Below are positions 23,656-37,164 of a stretch of 64,000 nt of DNA, piece by piece (position 1 is the stretch's first letter; every line of letters begins with the position of its first letter). Source of the stretch: Gymnogyps californianus (Eukaryota > Chordata > Aves > Accipitriformes > Cathartidae); contig NC_059483.1 in assembly GCF_018139145.2 (NCBI RefSeq), positions 1-64,000 of the forward strand, in the 5' to 3' direction. Under the pieces are notes generated by a model that was given only the letters and a program-made list of their open reading frames with translations, was not told the origin of the DNA and searched no databases. A program made the position numbers and the translations under genes.

Positions 23656-23803
23656 GGCTATCCCAGAGGCGCAACCACCGCTGCTGATTGGCTCGGCCTT
23701 GGCCAGAGGCGGGCCCGGGTTGCAGCCCGGGAAGCTTCTAGCAGCTTCTGACAGGAGCCGCCCCTGTCGCCCCTGCCCCGCTGCGCAAACCCAGCACGAT
23801 GAC

Positions 23804-26800
23804 AAGGAAAAGAGTTGTGATTCTCCCTGTGTTACATAGGAAGGCTTTACATACAGCCACAAGAAAACTAGAATATGCTAAAATAGGAGATATCTCTGGA
23901 AGCCTTTTCCATACTCAGTGGTGCAGGACGCACCCTTCATGTGAAAAGCTTGGAGCAGGGAATAGCTGCAGGGAAGAAGCCAGGAAGCAATCTCAAGATT
24001 CAGCAATGGCACCGTATGTCATAGTCCCTCTTAAATACTTTCTCTGGTCCATTTTAAAATGGTGTGGTGCAAGAAGATGGGAGAAACACACTGGAGGAGA
24101 GAGCAGGAGTACCAAGGCCATGGATGAGGCAGAACCTCCCCAAGAAAGAAGGAAGAGAGCTGATGAGGTTGCTGGATGGACGCTGGTGTTCTTGGTCAAT
24201 GCTAAGGCAGCTGGGCTCTTTTCAGGTCTTGCTTTAGTAACTGAGTGATGAGTGAGACGTGCAGTTCCTGACTTAGAGGGGATGCACCCAGGAGGAATGT
24301 CAAATCCACCCCCACCAACCTCACCAGTACAACCATATAAAAATTTGCTGCGCTGTCCCCAGAGTCTTCAGCTTCATTAATGACAACTACCCGGGATGTA
24401 TCTGTACCCGCCATCCTGCCATGACATGGGGCATTACAAAAAATATCTGTGACCTGTACTGCACTGTACGCAACATCCTGAAACTTCAGGGAAGTGAAGA
24501 ATACCGTGGCTCTTCCAGAATACAGATCTGCTGTATTCTAGCAAGGGACCATTTTACCCTGGAAGAGGTCCCTCAGAAGCATTACACGCATGATTGCATT
24601 ACAGAGTGTCTGTGAATGCAGATGTATAGTCATACATCTGCATAAACTCATCAGTTTGCAGAGGTAATGCTACAGCAACATGTTTGTAAGAGATGGCTGG
24701 ATTTAGAAGGGTTCTAGCCTTTCCTGACTGAGTTTCAAACTCAGTGATATTCCCGTTGCTGTACGCTATTCTTATACTGTAAAGCATAATGACAAAATCC
24801 ATTGAACTGGGTAGTTAAGGTGAGTTTATGGCTGCATGGTATCTCTGGAGAAGCACAGAAAGCAGGCAGAGCATTCTGCTCTATCTTTACTATGATCTTT
24901 TTAAGTATCATAAGGTTTCTACATTTGCCTGGTCTTATATGTCCCTGCCACCAGTTTGCACCGTCCAAAGCATCCACAGTTGCCAAGTCTCATGCAAAGG
25001 ATTTTTTCCACTGGTGCAGATATTACTGTCCAATAGCTCTGAGTTCACTGAGACACTTCACACCAAAATCAAAAGCCTTTGTTCTCTATTCCCCTAAGTC
25101 TAAAAGTTCTTATGGCTGCTGTTAGCTAAAGCTAACAAACACTGTTCAGCAAACCATGCATTGTAGGAATTTCCGTTATGGACCATGTGTGGTCTGACTT
25201 CCACTTGGAGCTGTTTAAAATCCAGCTATGGCTCAGCCTGCCCTTTAATGATTAACTGTTTCTCCAGTCCTTCTCAATAGTGTTTGAAAGGTTAGGATAA
25301 GTGCAATCCTGAGCAGACACCCAAGAAAATGGTGGTGCTGAGCGCTAGGTTTTATTGTCTGATCAAATGCAGACCAGCGGAAAGCAGCTGCAGATCCAGC
25401 CAGGTGGAAGGAAGTGGTACTTGTTTACAATGCTTTGATTTTGGCCCAATATAGATTAATTTACAGCATGGGCAAGACATAAGGATCATGCTCACATCAC
25501 ACACATCTGTCATAACTTCTGCCTTGACTTCCACAGCTAGAAAAAAAAAAATCTCAAAAAACTTCTCCATGTATCTCATGTGCAAGAGAGTCCTCTTTCC
25601 TCCAGCACCAGCTGAGAGCAGCCAGCACAGCTGGGGCCCTGCCCTACAGCTCTGCTCTGCAGCCCCTGTGCTGGGACGGGAACCTCCACTGTCCCAGGCT
25701 AAACACTCGTGTTCAATGTTTTGCTACATGAGAAGCTCTGTCATCAATATTCGTTCTTTTATCTTTTTTTTTTTTTTTTTTTGCTGGTATTTGCTTTAAT
25801 TCTGTATTTTTATCTCATGCAGTTGGAATCAAAACATTGTGAAGGAAACTAGTATCTTTGGATTTTACTGCAGCACTAGGAGTAAATGTCTGCCACCAGT
25901 CCCCCTACGCAACCACATCTGATACAAGTTTTATGACTCTTGCAAGCACATTGACTATCTGATGTGGTAACTCCAATAATCTTCCCTCTCAAGTCTTGGG
26001 GACAGCTGAAAAAGGCTAATAAATCTTGATTTTTATTACAGACTTTGCTTCATCCATACTCTGCTGAGGGAAAGGCAACATTTAAAGCCAAGTGAAATTT
26101 TACAGCTCTAGGGAGGAGTTCAATATAAAGTGAAAATTACAGGCTACAGAAACAAGGAGAACAGAGTAATAGATACAACGCTTTCTTAATACCCGCAAGA
26201 GTCTGACTCTGGAGTGGTATTTCCAACCGACACCAGTAATCTTTTAGAGACTGGTTACTTGATGGTGTTTATGCAGTTACGGTGAAGGTCTGTTGGCCAT
26301 TAGGACTAGAGATCCAGGACCTATAAAGGATCTTTACTAAACAGCTCTCCACACAAAGCCAGAAGTGGGGTTTTTTTGCCTCCTTCAGGTATGGATTGTA
26401 GATGTTTCCGTGCTGATATGGGTATCATCTGCTTTGGCCCAATGATCACTGTGTTTTCTCCCAAAGAGCTGGCACATCATTTCAGATCGAATACTTCCAT
26501 TTCAAGTAACACAAAGAGCTGGAAAGAAAGCAATTAAAGTCTCCATCATGCATAGTTTGCACACGTCCCCTGTAGAATGCCACAATAGCTCTGTTCCTGG
26601 GAGTAGCAGCTGCTCCTGCAGACAGCAGGTATATGGATTTTTAAATATAAGTAGACAGGGAGAAACATAACACTTAAATACACTTGCATCCCATACACAT
26701 AAATGTAGACACACATAGATTTGAGTCCTGTATCACAACGTACATGTCCTGACAGATATCAGAATATCTAGTCTCTAATTACATCCAAATCCTGCTTGGA

Positions 26801-29645
26801 TTTGGGCGTATTTCTGATTGTTTTTAATGATACTGTAACCGTGTCCAAGCCAGCAAATACACTAGAAAGACAAGTGACAGCAGAAGAACTATGTCTCTTC
26901 CTCCAAACATTTACCTGATTTACTGATACATTAATCCATCTCACTACTTACAGGATTTATCCCCCTTTCTTGTTCCAGATTTCCTAGGAGTTGCATGGGA
27001 AGAGATTCGTTGCTGTTGAAACCTGTTGCTGTAAATGCTGTTATGATGTATTCTGCTGCAGGGGGAGGATTAACTCAACTGTTAAGAGGTGTTGGGGACT
27101 GGACATGCTAAGACCAGGTCACCATGGGCTGTTCAGTGAATGTCAGCAATGAGCTTTGCTGTCAGTTTGCATCTCTTGTTTGCCTCATCCCCAGCCAACT
27201 GAAATACTTCCAATCAAAGTACCTCTGTATATTTACCTGTCTTGACAAATCTACTGCCCCTGAACATTCAGACAGAGATGTTACTTTTCACTCTATTGTC
27301 TAATATTAAAGGCAGCATCCTTGGGATGCAGACAGGCTGCGGCTCTTCGTGAGGGGCGGGTGGTGGTGGAAGGCATTTCTGTGATAAAAGTGCATCCCTG
27401 CCTGGTACCAAAGAGGAGGAAAGTACCTCCTCTTTGGGGCAGACCTTCTTATGCCTCAGAGTTCACATCAGGAACCCAGAGCCCATTGCCCTCTGCACCT
27501 CTTAATGCTGACAAGGAAAACCTAACCACACATGAGCAACGTTCTTCACCTATTTGTAATTCCAGGTTCAAAACCCACTTCAAAACTGTTCCAGTACAGA
27601 CTGCTTGGAGATGCACAGGACAAATCAGGCTGCAAAATGGAAACCAATACCACAAGAGTTTCACACATTTAGATTATTCTCTACTACCGTGCCTTGATCT
27701 GGAATTTAAAAGCCCTGTGCTCCCAGCCAGGCCAGAACTAAGACTAGACCATCATCAGATGCAGTCATCTTCGGTTATTACATTAATGTTATTCATTTTG
27801 TTGGTTATTTCTGGTATAGCCATAGACGTAATCTATACATGATTACCTGGTCTGCTGTATTTCACCTGATTGTGAAACTCATGATCCTCTGTGTGACCAC
27901 TGAAGATACATCATCGTTATTCCTTGTCCAGCAGGAAATCAGTCTAAGTTCATTTACCTTTTCAAAACCTTCTTGTTAATGTTTGTAACAACAAATCAGT
28001 GAAATTCACATTGCAATGCACAGTCTCACAGCTCTCCATGTCAACAGGAATAGGAAAGTTTGAAACAGCTCCATTGCATTTTGTTTTTATAGCCTAGCGG
28101 AGACTCACATCTGGTTTCCAGAAACAATTAACCTTTATAAGGGAGTGCTACAACTCGAACAGTCTTCCTGAACCCAACCAACTGTATGTAACTATATACA
28201 TCTGTGGGTGAGGAAGATACACATTGCCTAGCAAACAGATTTTATTGCTGCGCATAAGCTTGACTATAGAGTGGAAATATATGCTTATAGAGGACTAGAT
28301 GGCTCAAGGGTCTGATAATGATGTATAGTGGCTGAAATCCAACCCAGATCAGCAGCAAGCAATGCCATTACTACGTAATGACTGTTTGGCAGCTTATGGG
28401 AAACGCATGCATGTCATGAAAAATTACAGCTCCAAACACACCTTTTCACTCAAACAACAGACATGGAGGTGGCTCCTCAGGCTCAACAGAGGCTGAAGAC
28501 AACTGTCCTGACTCTTTGCACTGACCATCCATACACTGGCTGCAGCTGTCAGCCTCAAGACCTTCCACCAGCACCAGGTCTGCTAAATAAATGGAAAGAC
28601 CGCTGTTCCTATTGTTTGTGTATGCATGAGAAAAATCTGTCACACTTCTGTTTTTTCAGATCTGATCCCAGTTTTATCAGTCTCCCAGACCTGAACAAGG
28701 AATTGCTCTGTTTTTGTTCCATTTACAATGAACATCGAAGTTTTAAAAAAGTCAGGAAGTTAGTTTTTCTGTTATAGAAACCAAACACTGAAAGCACTTA
28801 TATAAATGTTATAATATACATTGCAGGCAATCTTCTTATTATAGAGTCATTTAAAAAAGCATAATGAGAACAACATTAGTTTGACATCATGCTCTTTCGT
28901 TGCGTGGCAGCATTAATGGATGAAACAATTAATTGTTCCTTTTCATCACCCATAAACATCACGACAAAGGGCATGGGTTCCTTCCAAGCTTCAGCCAATC
29001 TTCAATCCTTGCAATATATCTTACAGCACATTTCAAAAATTCATACAGTATGTATGATGAGAGGGGAAATTAATCAGTGCCACATCTCTGGTTTATGAGT
29101 CACTGTGGTTCCTCCGATCATATGGGAAATGTGGAAGACAGGTGGGGTAACTCACATCTGACAAAAGCGATGGTTAATATTCATAACCATCTGGGCAAAA
29201 TACATGTTATCTGATTGCTTTGCAGGAAATCATCTTCACGGTCTCATTTTTTGATCTGCATTTTGAGTCTTTTTTCACCCTTTCTTTTCCCCACTTAAAT
29301 TACAATGTTTTATTGAATGAAACAGACACAAGCCAGGCTCCATCTGGAAGAATAAATACCGAGATCATCCACTCCTCCCCCTCCTCTTGGTGTCAGGACA
29401 AGACTATGGACCATCTCTCAGATCAGTGCCGATTTGGACATGTTTCAGGTGTGGAAATGTTAGACATGGTTCTGGCCACTGTGCAATGCAAAAAAAGTCA
29501 TCCATTGATGGCTGATTCTGAGCTTTAAGAGAAAGATCTCATGCTCTGTTGGGACTGTAAGTGAAAATGCTTAACAACTTCAGACCTTCTCCACATGCAT
29601 GAGCTTCCAACATCAAGCCTTGCAACTTCACTGCTTCTAGTGACT
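23804..29645. other. Non-coding DNA, no gene recognised
   Basis: The longest frame is 173 codons (27321-27842 plus). Its last 25 or so residues are hydrophobic (LMLFILLVISGIAIDVIY), but nothing else supports it and its length fits chance. No other repeat family recognised apart from the poly-T run. Confidence 0.45.
25764..25782 (+). repeat. Poly-T run (19 T)
   Basis: Nineteen consecutive T, after TTCTTTTATC. It could be the reverse of a retroposed poly-A tail, but no element body was recognised beside it. Confidence 0.88.
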
Positions 29646-29649
29646 GAGG

Positions 29650-29760
29650 CACTATTATTTCTATTTTATACAGGCAGAAGCAAAAGCACAGAGGTCCATC
29701 CAGGGGTCAGACAGAAGGACTAATCAGTAGACTTCAAGAACTCAGTCCGAGATTATTCAT
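29650..29760 (-). mobile_element. MIR-type SINE fragment, antisense
   Basis: CACTATTATTTCTATTTTATACAGGCAGAAG and AAAGCACAGAGGTCCATCCAGGGGTCAGACAGA follow the antisense MIR order: ATTATCCCCATTTTACAGATGAGGAAACTGAGGCACAGAGAG, then the AAGGTCACACAG block. The copy is diverged. Confidence 0.48.
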
Positions 29761-30178
29761 GCAAGTTATTGTACTGATTGCTCAGAGGAATTGATCTCCT
29801 TCAGTTGGAGATCCAGTGCAGCTAAAGGACACAGAATAGGTCCTCACATGTCCAGCAATTCAGGCATGCATTTTCACAAGGTAACTGTGATCTTTCATTT
29901 ACCTGTCCTGAGCAACAAATAGCCTTGTGCTAGATGAGCTATACCCCTCTCCCCCATGATCATCAACATCCAAGTGAGAGAGACAGAGACCAGGCCCTGC
30001 AATGCCAGCAAGGTGAAAGCATACCTGGGCAATACAAGAAAGGTTTTGCAATGCAAGGACACCGCCTCTGGGAGACCCTCCTCGGCTACACACAAGTCCT
30101 ACTGCCTCTGGCATTGAAAGCCTTCAACAAGGATATTCATTCTTAGTTGAAGGACCACCATCCTTCTGAAGGATACTG

Positions 30179-30198
30179 ATTTCATATATATATGAAAT
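30179..30198. repeat. Perfect 20-bp palindrome
   Basis: ATTTCATATATATATGAAAT reads the same on both strands. It can extrude as an AT-rich cruciform; no function is implied. Confidence 0.95.
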
Positions 30199-30199
30199 A

Positions 30200-32325
30200 T
30201 ATAGCCAGGAAATACAGGCTTTGTGTTTTGGGACCAGTTTCCTCCCTGAAAAATTTAGCCCAGGCTTCATGTGACACTCAGTTCAGGGTTTTCTGTGTTC
30301 ATACACTGCAAACTCAAGTGGTGGAAGAATACCTCTTCATTTAAACCTGCTCCTTCTAATGCTAGTCAATGCCCTCTAATTCCTCTAAACCTTTCAGCAT
30401 CACTCAAGATAGAGCTCGTAGGTCTGAATCTGAGTCTCCTTGGGTAAGTCACATAGATCAAAACTGTGATCAATAGACAATGGTTTTGCACCTAGTCTTT
30501 GAGACAACTAGCTGTTCTAAGCTGGGCATGTTGAAGTGGAGATGACCCCAAATATTAGGTGTCCCATAGGACAGATCCCATAGGGATCCCAACCTATATC
30601 CCCAAATAAATAACCATCTTGAGTGACTTTGGAGTTGGCTTCTTTCCAAGAAACCTTCATCTGTTAAGGGTATGTTGAGACTTCAGTAATGTCTATAAGT
30701 GCTGCAGGATTTCTAGCTTTATGGTATGGTTACTGTTCATCATGCTAGCTGTTACTAATTTGTGATCAAAAACCATGTAACACAGCATACATACAAGCCA
30801 CCTGTGCTTCGAAAAAAAAAATACCACAACAATGAGGACTGCACTGGAATTGCAGGTCATCACCGGCATATTGAATTCCTGGGCATGACTGTATGCTTAT
30901 GAATATGGAAGTCCAAGTAAGGGCAAGACCTTCATAGTGGGGTGAGAAGTCAAAAGAGCCAGGATTTTTACGTGGACATTTCCACATTGGTTACTAAGAT
31001 GGCTCAGTTCAATTAGAGAAACCTCCTATGCCAATAATTTTTCCATATTCATCCTCACATCTAAGATCATCACCCTAAGGTTACAAGGCTATTGATTTGA
31101 GATCCATTTCTCTGAAAGACAGATGTTTCCCACCACAGCAAAGGCTACAGACAATAGGCAAGAGTACCCTTGATGCATCAGAGATCACCTTGGCAAGTAT
31201 CAAGCTCTCCCCCAAGTTATCATTCTGCAGACGTCTTCAGCATAGTCATCTTACCGTGCCAGTCCTCAAGCAGCAGTTTCCTTAATTAGGCATCAGGGTG
31301 GTATGGAGGAAGGCCAGACCTCTGAACAGATCTACAGGAGGAAGGGGGGCACTGTGGATGTTATTTGATTGCCAGGTTGGATAAAATCTCACCTCCTAGT
31401 TCCCAACTTGCCACAGCTCTTCTTCCATCCTTTACTCTATCTGCACTTTCTCTAACTTCTGTCTGCTGACCCCTTACTAGCATCATGATGTGAGCTGGCA
31501 GGATGTGTTTCAGTACCAGACATGTCAGTGTCAGTTTTCCATCCTGCTGATCCTGCCTCCTCAGGGAGTTAAGGAAGCTGTTGGCATCTTCTGTGTGATT
31601 ACTTCATATAGCCCTTTGCAGGTTTTGCTGCTGGATCTCAAGGTTACTAAATAGGGTTGAGATACACTGTGCTAGACCTCTGGAAGTAGGATGCAGGCAG
31701 CTCTTGGTATATTAAGCAGACAGGTAGATCATGTGGAAGGAGAGAAGTGGATAACCTGTACACAGGTTGAAGCAGGGTCTTGAGTTTGCTTCAGTGGAAA
31801 ACCACTGAGTATTTACTGCCTGTAAAATACAATCCAGAGAATAAGATCATTACTTGACTTAAGTCAGTATAATTCCCCCAGCAGGTTACCAGCTAAAATC
31901 ATATCGTCTGTTCACTCCTCCTCCCTTTCAAGTGGAGTAATGCTGTCTTTGTGCCTCCATGGGAAAATGTCTTCCCAGCAATCCTGCAGGGAGGAGAACA
32001 AAGAATACTCTTTGTTTTCTATGGCAGCAGTCTTGAAAATCCCTAGAGATTCTGGCCATCACGTCCACAAACCATAAACCAACATTCATTCTTTCTAGTC
32101 CAGACCATCACATTTGTTGTTTATTCTTACTGATAATCTTCTGTCAGCCTGCTCAGGTAAGAGCACCAGGGACAAAGACGTAACAGACACTGTTTACCCT
32201 TTTCCTGGGGTATGTACTAAGAAACCCTCATGATCCCAACCTGCTAACATGCACAGTGTAGTAATTCCTAGTCCCAGGCAAGTGATTCTAGCAGGCAGCT
32301 GAACCAGTGAACTTCTTCCCTGGCT
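30200..32325. other. Non-coding DNA, no gene recognised
   Basis: Only short frames (under about 75 codons), none recognisable. No repeat family identified. Confidence 0.45.
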
Positions 32326-32327
32326 AA

Positions 32328-32356
32328 AAATCATAGAATCATTCCAGTTTAGTATA
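32328..32356 (-). mobile_element. Possible CR1 LINE 3' end scrap, antisense
   Basis: AATCATAGAATCATTCCAGTTT matches the reverse complement of the usual bird CR1 3' end, which closes with ATTCTATGATT. The similarity fades within about 25-30 bases, so this may be a very short 5'-truncated copy or chance. Confidence 0.33.
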
Positions 32357-32359
32357 TGC

Positions 32360-35300
32360 ACTACTGAAGCAAACCTTGCAATGTAGACCAATTTATTAGT
32401 TTAGTAAATTATTCCTGCCACACTGGAAGACATCGGCCCAAAGATGGTGGTTCTCACTGTGCATGACATCAGTGAACCAGATTCCTTGTTGGTGGAGAGA
32501 TGGCACGCACACTATTTGCCTGTGTTTTTAAACCTTCTCAGAACACAGTATTTCTTACCCTCCTCTGCAAAAAAAGGTTGCCTGGTGCTGTCAGAGCACA
32601 AGCCAGATGGCTATATTGGCATGTAATGACATCTTCTGTTATGGCTGTGGAAACCCAAGTGCTGGGCTTGCTAGTGAACCTACTGCGTGGAGAAACACTT
32701 CTGCATGGTGCTAGACAAATGGCTGTATGTCTGAGCTCATGAAACTACAGTTGAGGAAGCACTCTGGAAATGCAATGTGTTGTATACTAGATGATGCATT
32801 GTTAGGGTGGGTACTGTTCGTGTAGATCTGAATATTGAGCATAGTAGCAAGACAGACGGATGAGAGAGACAGAGAAAAGGTGCTGAAAGGCACATTGGTG
32901 GATGTCTGTCATAATGCTCTGAGTCTTCTCTTCCAGAGCTCAGGCTTGTCCCACAGTGAGTCAAAGGCTAGCCAAAAGCATCCCAGAAACACAGGGAAAA
33001 TTAATTTAATATGAATTTTAGGATACATTACATGTCCTCAAGGACATATCATTGGCATGGGGAAATAGACCATTTCCCAAACATTCATTCACCCTCAATG
33101 TGAACAGGTTTCTTGCAGCTGCCAGTACACAACTGCAGCACAGAAAAAGAAGGCAATACAGCCCAGAGGGAGAGTCCAAGTTCATTTCCCTGCCACGTAC
33201 ACTCACTGTGGTCCATCCCATTAAAATTTCATAGGAACCTTTATGTGTTCTGGTTGAAGGCAGCATACCGTCAATCTGTGTGTTACGGGTGACAAGGGAG
33301 GGCTTACAATGGACCAGAAGATCCAAAGGAATAACTGTCTGTGCAGCAAATGATCTTTCTGGGCAATGCTCAGAAGGGAGTTAACGATTCAGCCACTGAA
33401 TTTTTAACGCTTTATACAAGGGTCTGCAGCAGGGTTCGAACAAAGCAAACCAGCAACAGAATCTCATACAAAAGCTGCCAGCCTTCCCCAGGTCCCTCCC
33501 ATTGGGTCCCGTCTTCTCCCGTCTCAGCCTAGCAGTTTCTCAAATAGGTCCAGTAGGCCACCAGATATTGCATAGGGGCAGCCTTTTTCCTGCCTGATGC
33601 ATTCCCTAAAAGAGCACAAGTCAGTATTTAAAGATATTTGATGCTGTTTACCCAAGACTAATGTTCATATGAATTCTCCCTCCCTGTAAACAGCTCATTC
33701 AGACAAACTGATGGTATTTGTTTTACCCTTTCATCACCCAACTGCAGTACTTAAAATGCAGAGAAACATAACATAAAGCATGTCATAAATCCATTCAAAC
33801 AGAGAGTCAAGACCATGAAAGAACAGCTTTGATGACAGATAAAATATCAACTGTAAATAAGTTACTGTAGCTTAACGTAGCACCAACTTTTGCATGATCG
33901 AGGACGTGGAGAAATGCCAATACTGCATGTCTCACAATGAGGCTGGGTGGCTGTTCTACTTAGCAGTGTATTTTGGAAGAAGAAAAAGGATTTAGTTTTA
34001 AAGACTGATGGGCAGCATCTGGGAAAGGGAGATTACAGAGCCATGAGTTATTTGGGAAAGTACAGAACTTCATTTCCAAATTACCTGCTTCTTGGTTTTT
34101 CAACTCGTGATATTCTTGCAGGCGAATCAGAGAGTGGTAGGTCTGAAAAAACAAATAGCAGTCCAGGCAGCTCAAATCTCTATTTCATCAGATTTCATAA
34201 TCTCTCTGCATAGACTCTCATCCTCCTCACAGAAGAAGTCCTTCCACGATGGGAGGACGCAATGTGCCCTCCTCTCTTGACAGCCCTACTAGAATGGGAG
34301 CTACTCTTCACATGCAGTGTCATTTCACACATGATGTTAGTTTGTTTGCATTGGACTAACAAGCACAAACAGGAACAAGTCCAAATTAAACGGGCTGACA
34401 GGCTGGACTTGTACTAACAGTTCACACTCAAATGCTGCTGTACTGTGTGCAGTCCAAAAATAGGATTAGTTGGTGTATTTTATAAATGTGCCTTTATCTT
34501 TATAATAGACCCAGCAACATCTGAGTATCTGGATATCCCACCAGAGTGAAGATTAGAGCTTAGTAGTTTCTAGACCCTGGTCCCATGTGCTGGCCACACC
34601 TAATTCAATACCCAAACAGCAGAGGGCCTTTGTTTTACAGAAAAAGTCAGCATCTGTCATAACAAACAGGATGGTATTTTCCCTAGAAATGTGATATCAC
34701 AGTGCTACAGAACTTGTGCCTGCCTTTTGTATTTATAGTGTATGCAAGATTTCTGCTTTCAATATCAAGAGCTATTGCTCCTGAAAACCATATTCTCATA
34801 ATGTTGTCACTTTCAAACCTCTGGAAAACAATAACCGATTTTTGAAGAGTATGTGGAGGAGTTAAATCTTATTTCTGTTCCACCAAACTATTGCCTAACA
34901 GAAATATTGGAAACAGCCCTCCTTACAGTGCTCCTCCACTGCAGTGATAGTCCAGAGGAATGAGAAACTTTGCTAAACTGATTTTGATCACTTCAGGAAT
35001 CTAGGAACCAGAGCTGTGTTGCAAAACTTCTGGACACTATTTCCAGAAACCTCACCGCCTCCTAGCCATGCCTAGTATGCGGTAGCAAAGGAACGTTCTG
35101 ATTATTCACCTCTGTTTGACAGTAGAGAAGGTCTACCAGTAAGTGAGTTCTTCCAAATCTAAATAGCCTTCGAATGTCTTCAGAGTTCATCTTGAAAGGC
35201 TAGGTGTTAATCCACAGGAGCTGCAGAGATCTATCTGCCTGTACAGTGATTGTGTGCTGTTCCTGCCCCTCACCCCTCTCTGATATGTTCTGCATCCCTC

Positions 35301-36580
35301 CTCATTCTGGTGAAGCCCTAGGCTGAATTCACTTTGGGGGAATACACAGGGAAAACACCAGTCCCTCAGTGCACTAAGTCCTTGGCCTGAGGAGAGTCCT
35401 ATGCAGCAACTGTAGTGTGTGAGACATCTCCCATTCATGCATGCAAGCCCATATGCACAGCCGGTGGGCAGAACCCTTGCCCAGGTCTCCAGGGAGTATT
35501 TAATTCTGTTTCAGTGCCTGTTGGGCTTGTTTCTATTGACTTGAACAAGTGAATGGGTCAGGTTCTAACAGGGACAAATCTGGAGGCAGAACTCTCTTTC
35601 CCCAGAGAGTCTGTAACTGCCATTCTTATCACAATGCAGAAGGTACCGTAAAGTATGACTGGCAAATACTCTATGCCAGTGCTAGTCAAAAGGACTGAAT
35701 TATTACATCCAGAAACCTCTGGCTGGATTCTGGCAACATTGCCTCCACTATGTCTGAGCAGGACTATGAGAGAATAGGATAATTAGGAGTGTGGAATGTA
35801 ATGATTATCTCTAAGCATGAGAATTGCACAGTGATTAAACACTATCCATTCCAGGAAGGTTTCCTAAATAAATGTCAGTCATTAGAATATACTGCCCTTT
35901 AATAATTTGCAAAGAAAAAAATTAATCTGTACTGTTATGCAAAATGGTAGTAGGATTTATGTTACTACTTAGGTGCCCTAGCAGTCTTCCTAGAAACACT
36001 AAGCAACCTTTACAGCCCGAGTTATGTCAGACACTCCTTCAACAAACTGACTTTATTAAATTTTCCTCATGGAAGAAACTGGCAATGAAGGAGGAAATTT
36101 GTTTATTACAGGCTGCAAAAAATCACTTGCATGTAGAAACAGGATTTACTGAAGGAACTTAGCTTAATTGGGGATAATGGGAGAAAAACTGAGAACCAGG
36201 AGAGCTAATGATAGCATAAGGATCATCCAAATGCCTTGGGATGAAATGTAGCAGCCGTTTGACACTGCATAACAGTTTAAGACAGGAAGTGAAAAACGCT
36301 GTATCCAGTAGGAATAGCCTGGGAAGGGAATTAGACAAAATATAATTATGCAGATGGAAAATCAGCCTATTAAGACTGCGCTTAACATGTTTTCTTTTGC
36401 AAAACATGCTGAAAGATCTCCAAGGCAATCAATCTGATTGAGCCACTGCACTTCCAGCAATGTTGCTTTCCCAGTTCAAGGGGGTGGGGGGAGCAACACC
36501 ATTTTCCAACAATTGATGCAAAGGAATGTACATCCTTTCTGAATTCACCCATACTGTGACAAAAATGTGTACTTATTTCT
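32360..36580. other. Non-coding DNA, no gene recognised
   Basis: Frames all under about 105 codons. An AT-rich, TAAT-containing block at about 36040-36480 is a candidate regulatory element, given as a finding. No repeat family identified elsewhere. Confidence 0.45.
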
Positions 36581-36584
36581 TTAT

Positions 36585-37160
36585 TACAGACTCATAGGGC
36601 CCCAGGCATTCTTCTAGTCCATTCCTGCTAAGAGATACTTGCCTATCTGGCTCTCAAAGACCCCGAGCGGTGGACACACTGCAGTTTGCCCAATTAACCT
36701 ACGCAAGTCTTTCCCTCACCACAGCCATGGTTTTCCCCAGTCTCTGAACTGAACACTCCTGTTGTCATTTAAACTCACCACTTCCTCTCCTAGCAACTGT
36801 AACAAGAAGATTAGATTGTTTGCTTATTCTTTCCTTGCTACATCCTTCCCCTCCTACACTTCTTTTCTTGAACAACCTCAACTCCACCAATCTACTTCTA
36901 GGTCATACTTGCAAGACCTTTAGTCGTGTTACCACTCTTCTCCAGTTAGGCCACATCTGAAATGTGGTACCCAGCCTGATTATGGCTTCCAATGGAAACC
37001 TTGTCAGCGCTAAGAGTGGAAGTATTACTTCACAATTACTTTGCAGAATTGACTTCCATTTAAACATCCCAGTATTTGTTCACCTTTTCTACAACATCAT
37101 AACACCGTTGACTCACATTCAGCTTGCACCCCACATATACAAACACAATTTTAGACTGGG
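36585..37160 (-). mobile_element. Ancient CR1/L3-type LINE fragment, antisense
   Basis: Read on the plus strand, this matches in order the antisense of an old amniote CR1 LINE that I know from many reptile genomes. First comes ACTCATAGGGC...TTCTTCTAGTCC near 36592. Then CTTCTAGGTCATACTTGCAAGACC and CACTCTTCTCCAG follow at about 36895-36945, CTGAAATGTGGTACCCAG at 36957-36974, and AGCGCTAAGAGTGGAAGTATTACTTC at 37007-37032. It ends with ACATCCCAGTATTTG, TTGACTCACATTCAGCTTG and CCACATATAC to about 37140. It is a heavily mutated stretch of an element pointing to the minus strand. No reverse-transcriptase motif survives. Confidence 0.75.
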
Positions 37161-37164
37161 TTAG

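Larger units (their letters stand above)
22674..23799 (-). mobile_element. Bird endogenous retrovirus LTR, minus strand, with internal minisatellite
   Basis: On the minus strand the element runs from about 23796 (TGCTGGGTTTGCGC) to 22674 (...TTTAAACCACGACA), roughly 1.12 kb. I recognise it as a bird ERV LTR family. Its GC-rich body has loosely repeated units like TGCTCCAGCGTGGGGTCC and CCACGGGCTGCAGG between about 23080 and 23340. A TATA-like TATTTAAG (minus strand) is at 23648-23655, beside GCTATCCCAGAGGCGC, which is usual for the family. The last 100 bp or so match the end of the LTR at 12341-12931, while the rest is unrelated. No gag, pol or env adjoins it, so it is probably another solo LTR. 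Open frames of up to 236 codons here reflect composition and the triplet-friendly minisatellite, not a gene. Confidence 0.85.

Noticed and set aside
22942..23687. 236-codon frame with long poly-alanine, and Leu/Gln and Ser/Cys repeat frames
   Set aside because: These are translations of an LTR and its 9-bp minisatellite; every frame of that array is open.
23799..24248. 149-codon plus-strand frame beginning at the LTR edge
   Set aside because: It starts at the repeat boundary, has no known domain and is within chance length.
27321..27842. 173-codon plus-strand frame ending in a hydrophobic stretch
   Set aside because: A single hydrophobic tail can arise by chance; the rest has no protein-like features or known motif, and the length is unremarkable.
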